Below, piece after piece: positions 33,320-41,968 of a stretch of 44,403 nucleotides of DNA (its first letter is position 1; each line of letters starts with the position of its first letter). Under the pieces are notes generated by a model that saw nothing but the letters and a program-made list of their open reading frames with translations, was not told the origin of the DNA and did no database searches. The position numbers were made by a program, and so were the translations under genes. Source of the stretch: an uncultured Clostridia bacterium (GTDB lineage Bacteria > Bacillota > Clostridia > Christensenellales > UBA1242); the NCBI GenBank assembly GCA_947089305.1, contig CAMUJQ010000001.1, positions 1-44,403 of the forward strand, written 5' to 3'.

Positions 33320-33336
33320 CAGATTTTTTGTAAGTT

Positions 33337-34119
33337 TTAAAGTTTTTCCATTGCTTCAACTGCATATCTAATAACTCTTTCACGAAGTTCAAATTTATCA
33401 TATGAACGAGTTTGCCATTTTTGTCCATTATTAACATCACTATAATACATTAAACAACCATATTCAACTTTACGAGATTTTGCAACTGCACATAAACTTG
33501 CATGTTCCATGTCAACTGCCGTTGCTCCATCATTTACCCTGGCTTGAATTCTTCTTGGTGTTTCACGATATATAGCATCTGTTGTCCATATAACGCCGTT
33601 ATTGTATATTTCTTTATGATTTTTTAAAACACTAGAAATTGCAGTTACAACTCTTTTTGTTGAATCCACAAATTTAGACGCCGCTAAATAATGATAGCTT
33701 GTTCCCTCGTCTCTTATTGCTTTAACAGGAACAAAAAAGTGGTCAAAATTTACATCTACAATAGCGCCACAAGAACCAACTCCAATAAAGGTTTTTATGC
33801 CAACATAAACAAGTTCTTCCATTAAGTTTGCACTAGCTGGACCCCCAAGCGGACAAAGTGCAATTAAAACTTTTTTATCGTATAAATAAACAGGTGAAAT
33901 TGAACTTGCAGATTTAAATCTATAAATTAATTTGCATTTAGAATATATGTTTTTAATTTTTCTAAAATCGCGCGGAAAAAAGAAAATACATTTATCTATT
34001 CCTAGTTTTTTGCATTCTTCAAAACGCCAGAATTCTTTTTTGCCATTTGAAAAAAATACTGATAAATTTACCATTTCATCATTGTAAAACTCTATAATTG
34101 GTATTTCGTTATCTTCCAT
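33337..34119 (-). CDS. Purine/uridine nucleoside phosphorylase family protein
   Basis: 260 residues of the PNP_UDP_1 fold. Seen are CPLGGPASANLMEELV (phosphate-binding Gly region), FIGVGSCGAI, DEGTSYHYLAA, WTTDAIYRET and the late AVDMEHASLCAVA with the catalytic-site Glu in DMEHAS. It splits a nucleoside with phosphate to free base and pentose 1-phosphate. An N-terminal stretch of about 70 residues before the fold is typical of the longer uridine-phosphorylase-like branch. ATG at 34119 has AAGGAG and a TATAAT near 34137. Confidence 0.88.
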   Translation of the reverse strand: MEDNEIPIIEFYNDEMVNLSVFFSNGKKEFWRFEECKKLGIDKCIFFFPRDFRKIKNIYSKCKLIYRFKSASSISPVYLYDKKVLIALCPLGGPASANLMEELVYVGIKTFIGVGSCGAIVDVNFDHFFVPVKAIRDEGTSYHYLAASKFVDSTKRVVTAISSVLKNHKEIYNNGVIWTTDAIYRETPRRIQARVNDGATAVDMEHASLCAVAKSRKVEYGCLMYYSDVNNGQKWQTRSYDKFELRERVIRYAVEAMEKL

Positions 34120-34147
34120 ACAACTCCTTATTTTTATTATAGCATAT

Positions 34148-34186
34148 AAAAAAATAATTGTATATTTTTTATTATATACAATTAAA
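34148..34186 (-). terminator. Terminator of the CmpB-family gene
   Basis: AATTGTATAT and ATATACAATT around eight bases with T7 on the minus strand, right after the stop at 34201. Confidence 0.8.
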
Positions 34187-34200
34187 TTTTATTACCTAAT

Positions 34201-34890
34201 CTATTTAAATATAATTCTCCAATACAAGGGTTTAACTTTTGTTATTAATAAAATAATAACCATTGAGAGCCCATCTATTGCAATCAACAAACCTAAGGTC
34301 CAATTTATGAATGTGGCAAGTTTATAAGACATATGTTTTTGTTGCCAGTGAATAAGCGGAAAAAATATAAATTTCATATACAACCACGCCCCAAAACCAA
34401 ATGCAATCATTGTTGGTAAGCTAGTATATTTTGTAATATGAAGTGGCACATGTGAATAATTCCAAAGTGAAAGCCCCGTTGTTATCTCATAAAAATAACC
34501 TGCTAATATTTCTCCTATGCCAACAAAAAGAATTACAACAGCTAAATAAATTAAATTAGACCATAACTTTTTTAATCTAAAATTGCTTTTAAAAATTTTA
34601 AGGCCAAATATGTGAACATCGTTTGGATTTCCAAGAACAAGAAACATAGCAAATACAGCTATTCCATAGGCAAAAATAAATGGTAACACATGGTATCTAC
34701 TATCTAATATTTTAGCATTAATTAGTCTAAAAATATTTTCAGTAAGCCATCCAGCGAACGAACCAATAATCATAACAATGCCAATATAACTTAACTCTAT
34801 CCCAAACAATTTTGGCGGGCTTTTTTGTGTTGTCAAACTTTTTACATTTGAGTTTTGCAGCGCTTGTGCATTATTATAATTTTTTTCCAT
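34201..34890 (-). CDS. Putative ABC-transporter type IV membrane protein (CmpB-like)
   Basis: 229 residues with six membrane segments. GSFAGWLTENIFRLINAKIL, FAYGIAVFAMFLVLG, GIGEILAGYFYEITTGLSLW and the WNYSHVPLHI end of a loop match the ABC_trans_CmpB family (often a short membrane protein of unknown role). No ATPase partner lies beside it. ATG at 34890 has AAGGGG. Confidence 0.8.
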   Translation of the reverse strand: MEKNYNNAQALQNSNVKSLTTQKSPPKLFGIELSYIGIVMIIGSFAGWLTENIFRLINAKILDSRYHVLPFIFAYGIAVFAMFLVLGNPNDVHIFGLKIFKSNFRLKKLWSNLIYLAVVILFVGIGEILAGYFYEITTGLSLWNYSHVPLHITKYTSLPTMIAFGFGAWLYMKFIFFPLIHWQQKHMSYKLATFINWTLGLLIAIDGLSMVIILLITKVKPLYWRIIFK

Positions 34891-34978
34891 GATAACCCCT
34901 TGTTACAATTAGTGTGTGTAAATGTTTAAGTAACAATTCATGGATTTTTAAGTTAACTCAAATAACTAGCTTTTAAAA

Positions 34979-35187
34979 CTATTTTAAACAAAAAAGCCAT
35001 CGATATTTTGATGGCGTATTCTCACATAATTTATTAAAATTTTCAATTAAAGAAACTGTAAAAATTTCTTCTGGATTATACTCTTGATGTTAAAAATTCG
35101 GGCTTTTGATGTTTTGTATTAAAGCGCTCGTCTTATTTTATTGTAATGTTATTCAACAATATATTTATATTTGTTTAATTCTTCCAT
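34979..35187 (-). pseudogene. Possible decayed small gene
   Basis: From ATG at 35187 the frame reads MEELNKYKYIVE and stops. Other frames then give a gene-like piece, HQEYNPEEIFTVSLIENFNK followed by LCENTPSKYRWLF, ending at TAG 34979-34981, with at least two frame changes and a stop between. The hairpin at 34989-35016 lies inside the last part, as in other gene ends here. No family recognised; it may be chance. Confidence 0.35.
34989..35017 (-). terminator. Orphan terminator hairpin
   Basis: GCCATC and GATGGC around eight bases with T6 on the minus strand, with no intact gene upstream. It may be the terminator of the decayed gene at 34979-35187. Confidence 0.6.
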
Positions 35188-35440
35188 TTTTTAATTTTTC
35201 TTTTATAATATTTTATGCTAGCTTTGTGTATCAAATTTAATAAATAAGCACAAGGGCTTTTACAAATTAAATATTTTTTTAAAAAGTGTGGCATTTTTTG
35301 TAGATTGTTTTTTTGTTAATCGCTAATACTAAAATTCTCCACAAAAAGTTTACAACAAAATGTTAAAAATGACTTTACAATAATTATTTTCTTTGTTATA
35401 ATGTAAATACCATGTTTTAAATATGGCGAATTTTATATTT
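35188..35440. other. Gap before tRNA-Ser
   Basis: AT-rich, no gene seen. It ends in the tRNA-Ser promoter at 35374-35402. Confidence 0.4.
35374..35402 (+). promoter_or_regulatory. Promoter of tRNA-Ser
   Basis: TTTACA (35374-35379), 17 bases, TATAAT (35397-35402), about 39 bases before the tRNA. Confidence 0.7.
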
Positions 35441-35530
35441 GGAGAAATACCCAAGTGGTTAAGGGGCTCCCCTGCTAAGGGAGTAGGTCTGTTAAAGGGC
35501 GCATGGGTTCAAATCCCATTTTCTCCGCCA
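35441..35530 (+). tRNA. tRNA-Ser (anticodon GCT)
   Basis: 90 bases with encoded CCA and the long variable arm of Ser tRNAs. Acceptor GGAGAAA pairs with TTTCTCC. Anticodon stem CTCCC/GGGAG with loop CTGCTAA gives GCT. T-arm CATGGGTTCAAATCCCATT. Confidence 0.97.
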
Positions 35531-35551
35531 ATTCCCGCAAGGGATTTTTTT
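35525..35551 (+). repeat. tRNA-Ser 3'-end and terminator repeat, copy 1
   Basis: 27 bases from the acceptor CCGCCA through the terminator hairpin and T run. Identical to 35684-35710. Confidence 0.95.
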
Positions 35552-35552
35552 A
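35531..35552 (+). terminator. Terminator of tRNA-Ser
   Basis: TCCC/GGGA around the stable loop GCAA, followed by T7. Confidence 0.85.
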
Positions 35553-35558
35553 TTTTTA

Positions 35559-35710
35559 AAAATGGGATTTAAAAGGCTTTGCCTTTTTGTGCGTTATCGC
35601 ACTGAACCCATGCTCGCATGGCTGACGCTTTGCTCTCGAAAACAAGTTTTCTTCGCTTGCTATATAACAAATCCCAAATTCTACCGCCAATTCCCGCAAG
35701 GGATTTTTTT
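35559..35710 (+). repeat. tRNA-Ser-derived nested inverted/direct T-arm element
   Basis: AAAATGGGATTT (35559-35570) and GAACCCATGC (35604-35613) are the exact reverse complement of tRNA-Ser 35511-35522 and 35501-35510, parted by 33 bases of two hairpins (AAAAGGC/GCCTTTT and GTGCG/CGCAC). A direct copy follows: GCATGG (35616-35621), 46 bases starting CTGACGC, then CAAATCCCA (35668-35676), a near copy of the acceptor end, and a second copy of the terminator. Same plan as at tRNA-Arg. Confidence 0.75.
35684..35710 (+). repeat. tRNA-Ser 3'-end and terminator repeat, copy 2
   Basis: Perfect 27-base copy of 35525-35551, 159 bases on. The T run continues by one base. Confidence 0.95.
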
Positions 35711-35890
35711 TAAGCACATGTTTATTCACTTTTTAGAAATAAATTTATTACAAGGGGTAAGCAACTTCCCATTGGTTAACAATTATATTTTTTAAGATAT
35801 TTAAAAAATTTCTTATTATTGTTTGTTATAAATTTTTTTATGTGATATACTAACTATAGTAATTAATTTAACAAACAAGAGAGAAAGTAT

Positions 35891-36709
35891 ATGAATTGGT
35901 TTGAAAAATTTATTTATGCACTTCAATTTGAAGTTAAAAAACCATCTCTTTTTGGATGGTATCATATTTGCGCCATTGCTATAACAGCAATTCTAGTAAC
36001 TCTCATTTTCGTTTTTAGAAAAAAGATTTCAAAAAAATTTATTAATATATTGCTTATAGTTTTTGGTTCCACTTTAATTTTTCTTGAAATATTTAAACAA
36101 TGCATACACTCTATGAGCGTGGTAAACGGCATAGCTGTGTGGTCTTACGATTGGCATAGTTTCCCATTTCAATTTTGCTCTGTTCCAATTTTATTAATGT
36201 TTATTGCAGGCATTATTAGAAAGGGGAAAGTTTATAATGCAATTTTATGCTTCTTAGGAACATTTTCATTATTTGCAGGAATTGTCGTTGTATTATATCC
36301 TTCAACAGTTTTATCTGAACATATATTTTTATCAATCCACACAATGCTATGGCACTGTTCAATGGTTTTAATTGGCTTTATGATTCTTGCTACAAAATCT
36401 ATTGACTTAAATATAAAATCAGTTTTAAAAGCCTTAATTGTTTTTGCAATTATAATCTCTCTGGCTCAAATCATGAATATTATTTGGCATTTCTGCGGCA
36501 ATGAACAAACTTTTAATATGTTTTACATAAGTCCATATTATGAATGTGAGTTACCACTTTTATCTGACATAAAAGAAAAGACGCCTTATATTGTTTTCTT
36601 ACTTTGCTATTTATTAGGGTTTATTGCAATTGCATTTTTAATTATGGGAATTGCAATTGGAATTGATAAGTTACACAATAAAATAATATCAAAAAAGCAA
36701 ACTAAATAG
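35891..36709 (+). CDS. YwaF-like (TIGR02206-type) membrane protein
   Basis: 272 residues with seven membrane segments. Conserved-looking polar spots sit at membrane edges: YDWHSFPFQFCSVP near 92, SIHTMLWHCSMV near 148 and the Trp-His in IIWHFCGN near 203. This spacing matches the TIGR02206/YwaF group of membrane proteins, related to TMEM164; function is unknown. ATG at 35891 has GAGAGAAAG. Its last codons form the left arm of the terminator. Confidence 0.7.
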   Translation: MNWFEKFIYALQFEVKKPSLFGWYHICAIAITAILVTLIFVFRKKISKKFINILLIVFGSTLIFLEIFKQCIHSMSVVNGIAVWSYDWHSFPFQFCSVPILLMFIAGIIRKGKVYNAILCFLGTFSLFAGIVVVLYPSTVLSEHIFLSIHTMLWHCSMVLIGFMILATKSIDLNIKSVLKALIVFAIIISLAQIMNIIWHFCGNEQTFNMFYISPYYECELPLLSDIKEKTPYIVFLLCYLLGFIAIAFLIMGIAIGIDKLHNKIISKKQTK

Positions 36710-36723
36710 TTTTGCTTTTTTGA
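36687..36723 (+). terminator. Terminator overlapping the end of the YwaF-like gene
   Basis: AAAAAAGCAAAC pairs with GTTTTGCTTTTTT with the TAG stop (36707-36709) in the loop side. Confidence 0.75.
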
Positions 36724-36836
36724 TAACTCACAGCGTTACATAAATTTCAAAAGTTGAACAATATTTACCTTTAACAAAATAAATTTTTTAAACGCTTTGT
36801 TATAATCTATGTTCCAAAACTAAAAGGATTTTTAAA

Positions 36837-37199
36837 ATGCAAATAGAAAAAATAAACTATAATAATATTGAAATGGCACATGTTATAGAAAAAAATTGTA
36901 TAATAACTAATTTAGATAGTGCAATCGATTTAATCATGACAGTATATAGCAAAACAGGCATAAAAAATATTATACTATCAAAAAGTTTGATAACGAATGA
37001 TTTTTTTATATTAAGCACGGGCTTAGCTGGAGAAATTTTGCAAAAATTTATTAACTATAATTTTCGCATTGCAATATATGGAGATTATTCAAAATACACA
37101 AGTCAACCCTTAAAAGCTTTTATTTATGAAAGCAATAAAGGTGATAATATTTTTTTTGTTGACACACTTAAAAATGCAATTGAAAAATTAGCTAAATAA
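36837..37199 (+). CDS. DUF4180 domain-containing protein
   Basis: 120 residues, the whole of one domain. EKNCIITNLDSAIDLIMTVY, IILSKSLITNDFFILSTGLA and RIAIYGDYSKYTSQPLKAFI match DUF4180, a small alpha/beta domain of unknown function often coded alone beside regulators. AAAGGA site before ATG at 36837. No partner gene. Confidence 0.82.
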   Translation: MQIEKINYNNIEMAHVIEKNCIITNLDSAIDLIMTVYSKTGIKNIILSKSLITNDFFILSTGLAGEILQKFINYNFRIAIYGDYSKYTSQPLKAFIYESNKGDNIFFVDTLKNAIEKLAK

Positions 37200-37354
37200 A
37201 ATATTTGATATTTCACTTTTAATATTAAATTAATTAAAAGTTTTTATGCAACTTAAATATGCTTTTTTTATAACTTAAATCGTTTTACTGTTTTTAAAAA
37301 TTACATATTGACTATTTATATAAAAATGATATAATAATATTATAGGAGTAATTT

Positions 37355-37987
37355 ATGGAGTTATTAAACAATGGAAAAATTGCTATAGATGATGAAATTT
37401 TATCTCTAGAAGAAGCAAAAGTTAAATATCCAGAGAAAAAAGTTGAAATTCAATTTCACGAAATTGCAGTGGCAGCTTCACAAATTTTAGAATTACCTGA
37501 AATTAAAAATACTTCAAATATATTTGATAAAGCTTACTTATTATATAAATACATTATTGAAAATTCAAAATATGATTTAAACATTCAGAAAGAGAAAAAG
37601 TTGAACACAGAAGATGATATTGAATTTAATGAAATTTATAGATGTTTATGCGAACATAGAAGTGTGTGTACTGGAGATTCTGCAAGTTTATCTTTATTAA
37701 TGAGAATGGTTGGAATTGAAAGCGTTTATGTTGGGCTAAGGCATAAAACTAATAATAGCGCACATGCTGTTGTTAAATTTAAAATTGATAACAATGAATA
37801 TTTTTGTGATCCAACTCTTTTTAGACTTCTTTCAATTGAACATAATGTAAAAATTAATAACTCTCTTTTTGCGTTTCCCTCTGACAGTTTTTTTAGCACA
37901 TTTCATCCAAAAGAAGAAATTGAATATATTGCACAACCTGAAAGTTTAGTTTCAATAACATTAAAAGCAAACAAACGTAAAATATAA
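37355..37987 (+). CDS. Transglutaminase-like protein, cytoplasmic
   Basis: 210 residues without signal peptide. The triad of the transglutaminase-like fold is in order: Cys105 in RSVCTGDSASL, His137 in SAHAVVKF and Asp152 in FCDPTLFR. Members are cysteine peptidases or amide-forming enzymes; the substrate is unknown, and secretion is not seen. GGAG before ATG at 37355, preceded by TATAAT near 37330. Confidence 0.85.
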   Translation: MELLNNGKIAIDDEILSLEEAKVKYPEKKVEIQFHEIAVAASQILELPEIKNTSNIFDKAYLLYKYIIENSKYDLNIQKEKKLNTEDDIEFNEIYRCLCEHRSVCTGDSASLSLLMRMVGIESVYVGLRHKTNNSAHAVVKFKIDNNEYFCDPTLFRLLSIEHNVKINNSLFAFPSDSFFSTFHPKEEIEYIAQPESLVSITLKANKRKI

Positions 37988-38015
37988 AAATCACCAGCAC
38001 GCTGGTGTTTTTTTA
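37988..38015 (+). terminator. Terminator of the transglutaminase-like gene
   Basis: CACCAG/CTGGTG around CACG, followed by T7. Confidence 0.9.
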
Positions 38016-38088
38016 TAATTAATTGAAATTTATTATGATATTTTAATAAGCTATGCTAAAATATTTTTATTAAATATCAGGAGAAAAA

Positions 38089-38637
38089 ATGATTACAGAT
38101 ATTATCAGCATAATTTTAAGTTCTATTCTTGCCGTTGTTGCAATTTTTATTTCTATTTCCTCTCTTAACAGACAAACTAAAAGTCAAAAACAAAATGCAA
38201 CAATTCAACTTTTTGATAAACGTTTTGAAATTTATTTATTTGTGGTTGAGTTATGGCAAATAGTTGGTTATTTTTGTGGAGACATTAATCTTGATGAAAA
38301 TAAAACTTATAGTTATAAGGAAGTTCTTGCGCTTTCAAAAAGCATTAAAATAAATGAAAATATGCAAAACAAAATTAATTTTGCATATTGCAACAGCAAC
38401 AAATATTACTACATGCAAAAATGTTTATTTGAAGGAAATGTACAAAAATATTTAGATGATATTTTATCATCGTTTACCATTTATATCACAGGAATTTATT
38501 TTAAAAACTCAATGGATAAAGAATTTGAGCAACCTGCTTATGATAAAATAATTTCTTTATATAAAACTAAAACTTTTGATTTGGAAGAATTAAGACAATA
38601 TATTTATTTAGCAGATATAAAAAGAAATGATTTTTAA
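38089..38637 (+). CDS. Hypothetical membrane-anchored protein, 182 residues
   Basis: Not recognised. One membrane segment (about 3-26) then a soluble, mostly helical domain (QNATIQLFDKRFEIYLFVVE, NSNKYYYMQKCLFEGNVQKY). This build resembles the many small anchored proteins of unknown function that begin with a membrane helix and SLNRQTKSQK-like basic stretch. GGAG before ATG at 38089. Confidence 0.75.
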   Translation: MITDIISIILSSILAVVAIFISISSLNRQTKSQKQNATIQLFDKRFEIYLFVVELWQIVGYFCGDINLDENKTYSYKEVLALSKSIKINENMQNKINFAYCNSNKYYYMQKCLFEGNVQKYLDDILSSFTIYITGIYFKNSMDKEFEQPAYDKIISLYKTKTFDLEELRQYIYLADIKRNDF

Positions 38638-38693
38638 GATGACAAATGAAACAAAAGTGATATAATTTTATTAGTTATTTAGGAGGAAAATTT

Positions 38694-39704
38694 ATGAAAT
38701 ATGCAATTTATGGAACAGGCTCTCTAGGTATAGTGCTTGCGGCTTACTTATCTGAAGCAGGAGAAAAATTTGACTGCATAGATAGAAATAAAAATAATAT
38801 TGAGGCATTAAATAAAAATGGTGCTTGTGTTATTGGAAAACGTCAATTTTGCGCCAAAGTAAATGCAATACATGTTGATGATGTAAAAGAAAAATATGAT
38901 ATTATCTTTTTGCTTACAAAGCAACTTGGAAATAAAGAAACAGTTAATAAAATTTCTAAAATATTAAACAAAGATGGTGTTATATGCACAATGCAAAACG
39001 GGCTTCCAGAAGAGGAAATTTCTGAAATTATATCTAAGGAGCGCACCTTTGGCTGCACTGTTGGTTGGGGTGCTACTCGCACAGAATATGGAGTTAGTGA
39101 ACTAACAAGTGAGCCTAACCGCGAAAGTTTAACTTTTGGACTTGGAAGTTATGCTGGCATTAAAAATGCACACTTTGATGAAATTGTTCGCATTTTAAAT
39201 ATTATGGGTCAAGTTGACATTGAAGATAATTTTATAGGTGCTAGATGGGTAAAACTTTTAATTAACAGCGCGTTTAGTGGAATGAGTGCTGTTTGTGGTG
39301 ACACTTTTGGTGCTGTTGCTAAAAATAAAAAAAGCAGAAAAATTATTCAAAAAATTATTAAAGAATGTATTGATGTTGCTAAAGCGGCAAACATTAAAAT
39401 TGAAAAAATTCAAGGTAAAGATGTTGTAAAACTTTTAGATTATAAAGGTGCATTGAAAAAGAAAATCAGCTTTTTAATTATTCCTATTGCAATCAAAAAA
39501 CATGCCTTGCTTAAGGCTAGCATGCTTCAAGATATTGAAAAAGGCATCCCTTGTGAAATTGATTACATAAACGGCATTGTTTGTATTTTTGGCAAAAAAT
39601 TTAATGTGCCAACTCCCGCAAACGATAAAGTTTGTGAAATAATTCATAAAATTGAAGCTAAAGAACTTACTCCATGTTTTGATAATGTAAAACTATTTGA
39701 TTAA
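38694..39704 (+). CDS. panE: 2-dehydropantoate 2-reductase family protein
   Basis: 336 residues. The NADPH loop IYGTGSLGIVLAAYL (about 4-18) and FLLTKQ, TMQNGLPEEE (NG motif) are those of ApbA/PanE. The C-terminal half carries RWVKLLINSAFSGMSAVCGDT, with the catalytic Lys in WVKLL. The family makes pantoate for CoA, but many members act on other 2-keto acids; no other pan gene is near, so panE is a family name. Ribosome site AGGAGG before ATG at 38694; TATAAT at 38661-38666. Confidence 0.85.
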   Translation: MKYAIYGTGSLGIVLAAYLSEAGEKFDCIDRNKNNIEALNKNGACVIGKRQFCAKVNAIHVDDVKEKYDIIFLLTKQLGNKETVNKISKILNKDGVICTMQNGLPEEEISEIISKERTFGCTVGWGATRTEYGVSELTSEPNRESLTFGLGSYAGIKNAHFDEIVRILNIMGQVDIEDNFIGARWVKLLINSAFSGMSAVCGDTFGAVAKNKKSRKIIQKIIKECIDVAKAANIKIEKIQGKDVVKLLDYKGALKKKISFLIIPIAIKKHALLKASMLQDIEKGIPCEIDYINGIVCIFGKKFNVPTPANDKVCEIIHKIEAKELTPCFDNVKLFD

Positions 39705-39768
39705 CCCAGTATTAAAATTTTAAATTTTTGCTTATAAAAACTGTTCAAAACTTTAATGTTAATTTCAA

Positions 39769-39804
39769 ATAAAAAAAGAGTAAAATTAATTACTCTTTTT
39801 TTCT
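39769..39804. terminator. Bidirectional terminator overlapping the end of jag
   Basis: AAAAAGAGTAA and TTACTCTTTTT around AATTAA, with A and T runs, between panE-like (plus) and jag (minus). The last codons and stop of jag (39786-39788) sit in it. Confidence 0.85.
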
Positions 39805-40604
39805 ACTATTACAAATCTTTTTGGTTCTGTTCCTTTTGAATAAGTTGTAACATCTTCTTTGTTTTGCAATGTTGTATGGATTATTCTTCTATCCCTTGCT
39901 GGCATTGCTTCAAACTTATAACTTCCGCTCTTAATTGCCATTTGATAAGCTTTTTCTGCCATTCTTTCTAATTTGTTTACTCGTTCTTGTTTATAATTGC
40001 CAACGTCAACTCTAATACGTTTTCTTATTTCATGTTTACTTGCATAAACATTTAAATAGCTTTCTAGGTTGTTAAGATTTTCTCCACCGTTACCTATAAG
40101 TCCGCCTAATTTATTTCCATCTATACTAACATAAATTGCTTTATCATCAAAAGTCATTTTTATAGAAATATTTTCGCCTTTGCTAAATTTTAAAAATTCA
40201 TTTAAAAATGTTTCTATTATTTTTTGTGCAGCTTTATCATTAACAGAATTTCTTTCTTGTTTAACCTCTTTATCAGCTTTTTCTTCTTTTACATTAGCTG
40301 AAACAAACTCTTTTTGTCCTTTTTTATTCATAGGTTTAACACGCTCTTCACTGCTTTCATCGTCAACTAAAACTTTAATTTCTTTCTTTTTAGTTTCAGG
40401 CTTCTTTTCTTCCTTAACTTCTTCTTCAACTTTTTCGCTTATAGTATTGTCTTTATCAATTGTAACTTCAACCTTTGCTTTTTTGAATAAGCCACCTTCG
40501 CTAATTACCTTTATTGTAACTTGGTCTTGTGTTACACCCAATTCTTCTAGTGCATTTTCAATTGCTTGTTCAATTGTTCTTCCTTGTGAAATAATACTGT
40601 TCAT
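39786..40604 (-). CDS. khpB: RNA-binding protein Jag/KhpB
   Basis: 272 residues from ATG at 40604. A Jag-N domain (SIISQGRTIEQAIENALEEL, SEGGLFKKAKVEV), a Lys/Glu-rich linker of about 90 residues, a KH domain with the GLIGNGGENL loop, then R3H (MPARDRRIIHTTLQ). KhpB works with KhpA as an RNA chaperone and binds the membrane-insertion region; its site beside yidC is conserved in Bacillota. An ATG at 40625 contains the AAAGGAG site itself, so 40604 is the likely start. Confidence 0.93.
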   Translation of the reverse strand: MNSIISQGRTIEQAIENALEELGVTQDQVTIKVISEGGLFKKAKVEVTIDKDNTISEKVEEEVKEEKKPETKKKEIKVLVDDESSEERVKPMNKKGQKEFVSANVKEEKADKEVKQERNSVNDKAAQKIIETFLNEFLKFSKGENISIKMTFDDKAIYVSIDGNKLGGLIGNGGENLNNLESYLNVYASKHEIRKRIRVDVGNYKQERVNKLERMAEKAYQMAIKSGSYKFEAMPARDRRIIHTTLQNKEDVTTYSKGTEPKRFVIVEKKSN

Positions 40605-40636
40605 CTCTTTTTTCTCCTTTTGCATACAATTATTAT

Positions 40637-41677
40637 TTAATATCGACTATAACTAACTTTGCTTCCACCATCGTTAGATTTTGTGTCGTTATTGCCTTTA
40701 TTTTTCTTTTTATTTCCACCCTCTTTTATAATTAAATTAACTAGTGGAGTTGTAATAAGAGTGCTTATAACAGCCAATATTTGACTTGCTGCCAAATATA
40801 ACGCGAATGTTGAGCTTGAAATAAAACAGAACACTGCGGAAATAATAATCATAACAATTTGAGTTGTCCATGCAGACTTGTTTTGTTCTTTTGGCTGCCC
40901 ACCTTTCTTATTATCTAATTGAGTGATAAGCGCTGTTAACACTGTTGCCACAACACATATTACTACTAATAAATAATAACCATTCCATTGTTTTCCATAC
41001 GTATCAATTAAAGGTTGCATAACCAAGTTATATTTTTCTTCTGTAATATATCCCTCGTCTTCTTCTTTTAACCCTGCGTTCAAAGTTTTTTGAACATCTT
41101 TATAACTTGGAATTACAGATTCGCTAGTATCTTTTCTCCAAATGTTTTTTATCCATAAAAAGCTATCGCGATATTTATCTTTATAAGCAACAATAACAGC
41201 TTGTTCAGCTTCATCAACATTGCCACTTGTTTCTTCTAGTGTTTGTTCATAAACTGTTTGAAGATTTTTAAATTGTTCTTGCATTTTATAGTTAGACATG
41301 CTAGTTAAAGAGTTTATTAATGTAACAAATACAAATATTACTACAAATAAATTTATTACAACGGGCAAACAACTTCCCATTGGGTTAACATTATGTTTTT
41401 TATATAATTCACTTTGTTTTTGATTTAAAATATTTTTGTCGTAACCATATTTCTTTTTTAGCATTTCAAGTTCTGGTGCCAAAGCTTTTTGAGAAATTGA
41501 CATTTTCTTTTGCCCTAATTTCATCCAAAAATCTAGAGGCATCATAATTAACTTTAAAATTACTGTAATAAAAATAATTGTCCAGCCATAACTGCCAATA
41601 AAACTTTGCACCCAGTTTATAATTGCTGGCCATGCTCCGCTTGGAGCTTTTGCCGCGCCTAATAGTAAAGTAAGCAT
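40637..41677 (-). CDS. yidC: Membrane protein insertase YidC
   Basis: 346 residues, YidC/Oxa1/Alb3 type. Five membrane segments with the core WTIIFITVILKLIMMPLDFW, then NPMGSCLPVVINLFVVIF, and a long hydrophilic loop (about 145-215) between later helices. The Arg of the hydrophilic groove is replaced by Lys in LKLIMMPL. The N-terminus is not a clear lipoprotein signal, unlike SpoIIIJ. C-terminal tail is Lys/Asn-rich. Sits between jag and yidD, as usual. AGGAG site before ATG at 41677. Confidence 0.95.
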   Translation of the reverse strand: MLTLLLGAAKAPSGAWPAIINWVQSFIGSYGWTIIFITVILKLIMMPLDFWMKLGQKKMSISQKALAPELEMLKKKYGYDKNILNQKQSELYKKHNVNPMGSCLPVVINLFVVIFVFVTLINSLTSMSNYKMQEQFKNLQTVYEQTLEETSGNVDEAEQAVIVAYKDKYRDSFLWIKNIWRKDTSESVIPSYKDVQKTLNAGLKEEDEGYITEEKYNLVMQPLIDTYGKQWNGYYLLVVICVVATVLTALITQLDNKKGGQPKEQNKSAWTTQIVMIIISAVFCFISSSTFALYLAASQILAVISTLITTPLVNLIIKEGGNKKKNKGNNDTKSNDGGSKVSYSRY

Positions 41678-41695
41678 TTTATCTCCTAAAGAACT

Positions 41696-41968
41696 TTAAA
41701 TTAAATATTTAAACTCTTTTTTGGGGTTTTCTGGAATATTATCAATTCCACCAGGGTGTCTGCCATCGCATCTAATTATGCGCTTAGCAGCAATCCAACT
41801 TCCCTTAATTATACCAAAACTTTTAATCGCTTGTAAAGCATACGTTGAACATGTTGGATAGTATCCACACATTTTAGGAAGCAATGGAGAAATTAAAAAT
41901 TTGTATAAATAAATTAATCCCATTCCTAATAATTTAAAAGGATAAAGTAAAATTTTAAATACTATCAT
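41696..41968 (-). CDS. yidD: Membrane protein insertion efficiency factor YidD
   Basis: 90 residues with the short family motifs: an N-terminal helix, YLYKFLISPLLP, CGYYPTCSTYALQAI (the conserved Cys-containing segment), RIIRCDGRHPGG. It helps YidC insert proteins. ATG at 41968 overlaps the end of rnpA by 14 bases. Confidence 0.95.
   Translation of the reverse strand: MIVFKILLYPFKLLGMGLIYLYKFLISPLLPKMCGYYPTCSTYALQAIKSFGIIKGSWIAAKRIIRCDGRHPGGIDNIPENPKKEFKYLI

Noticed and set aside
35562..35795. 77-residue frame after tRNA-Ser
   Set aside because: No ribosome site, lies within the tRNA-derived hairpin element and its terminator copy.
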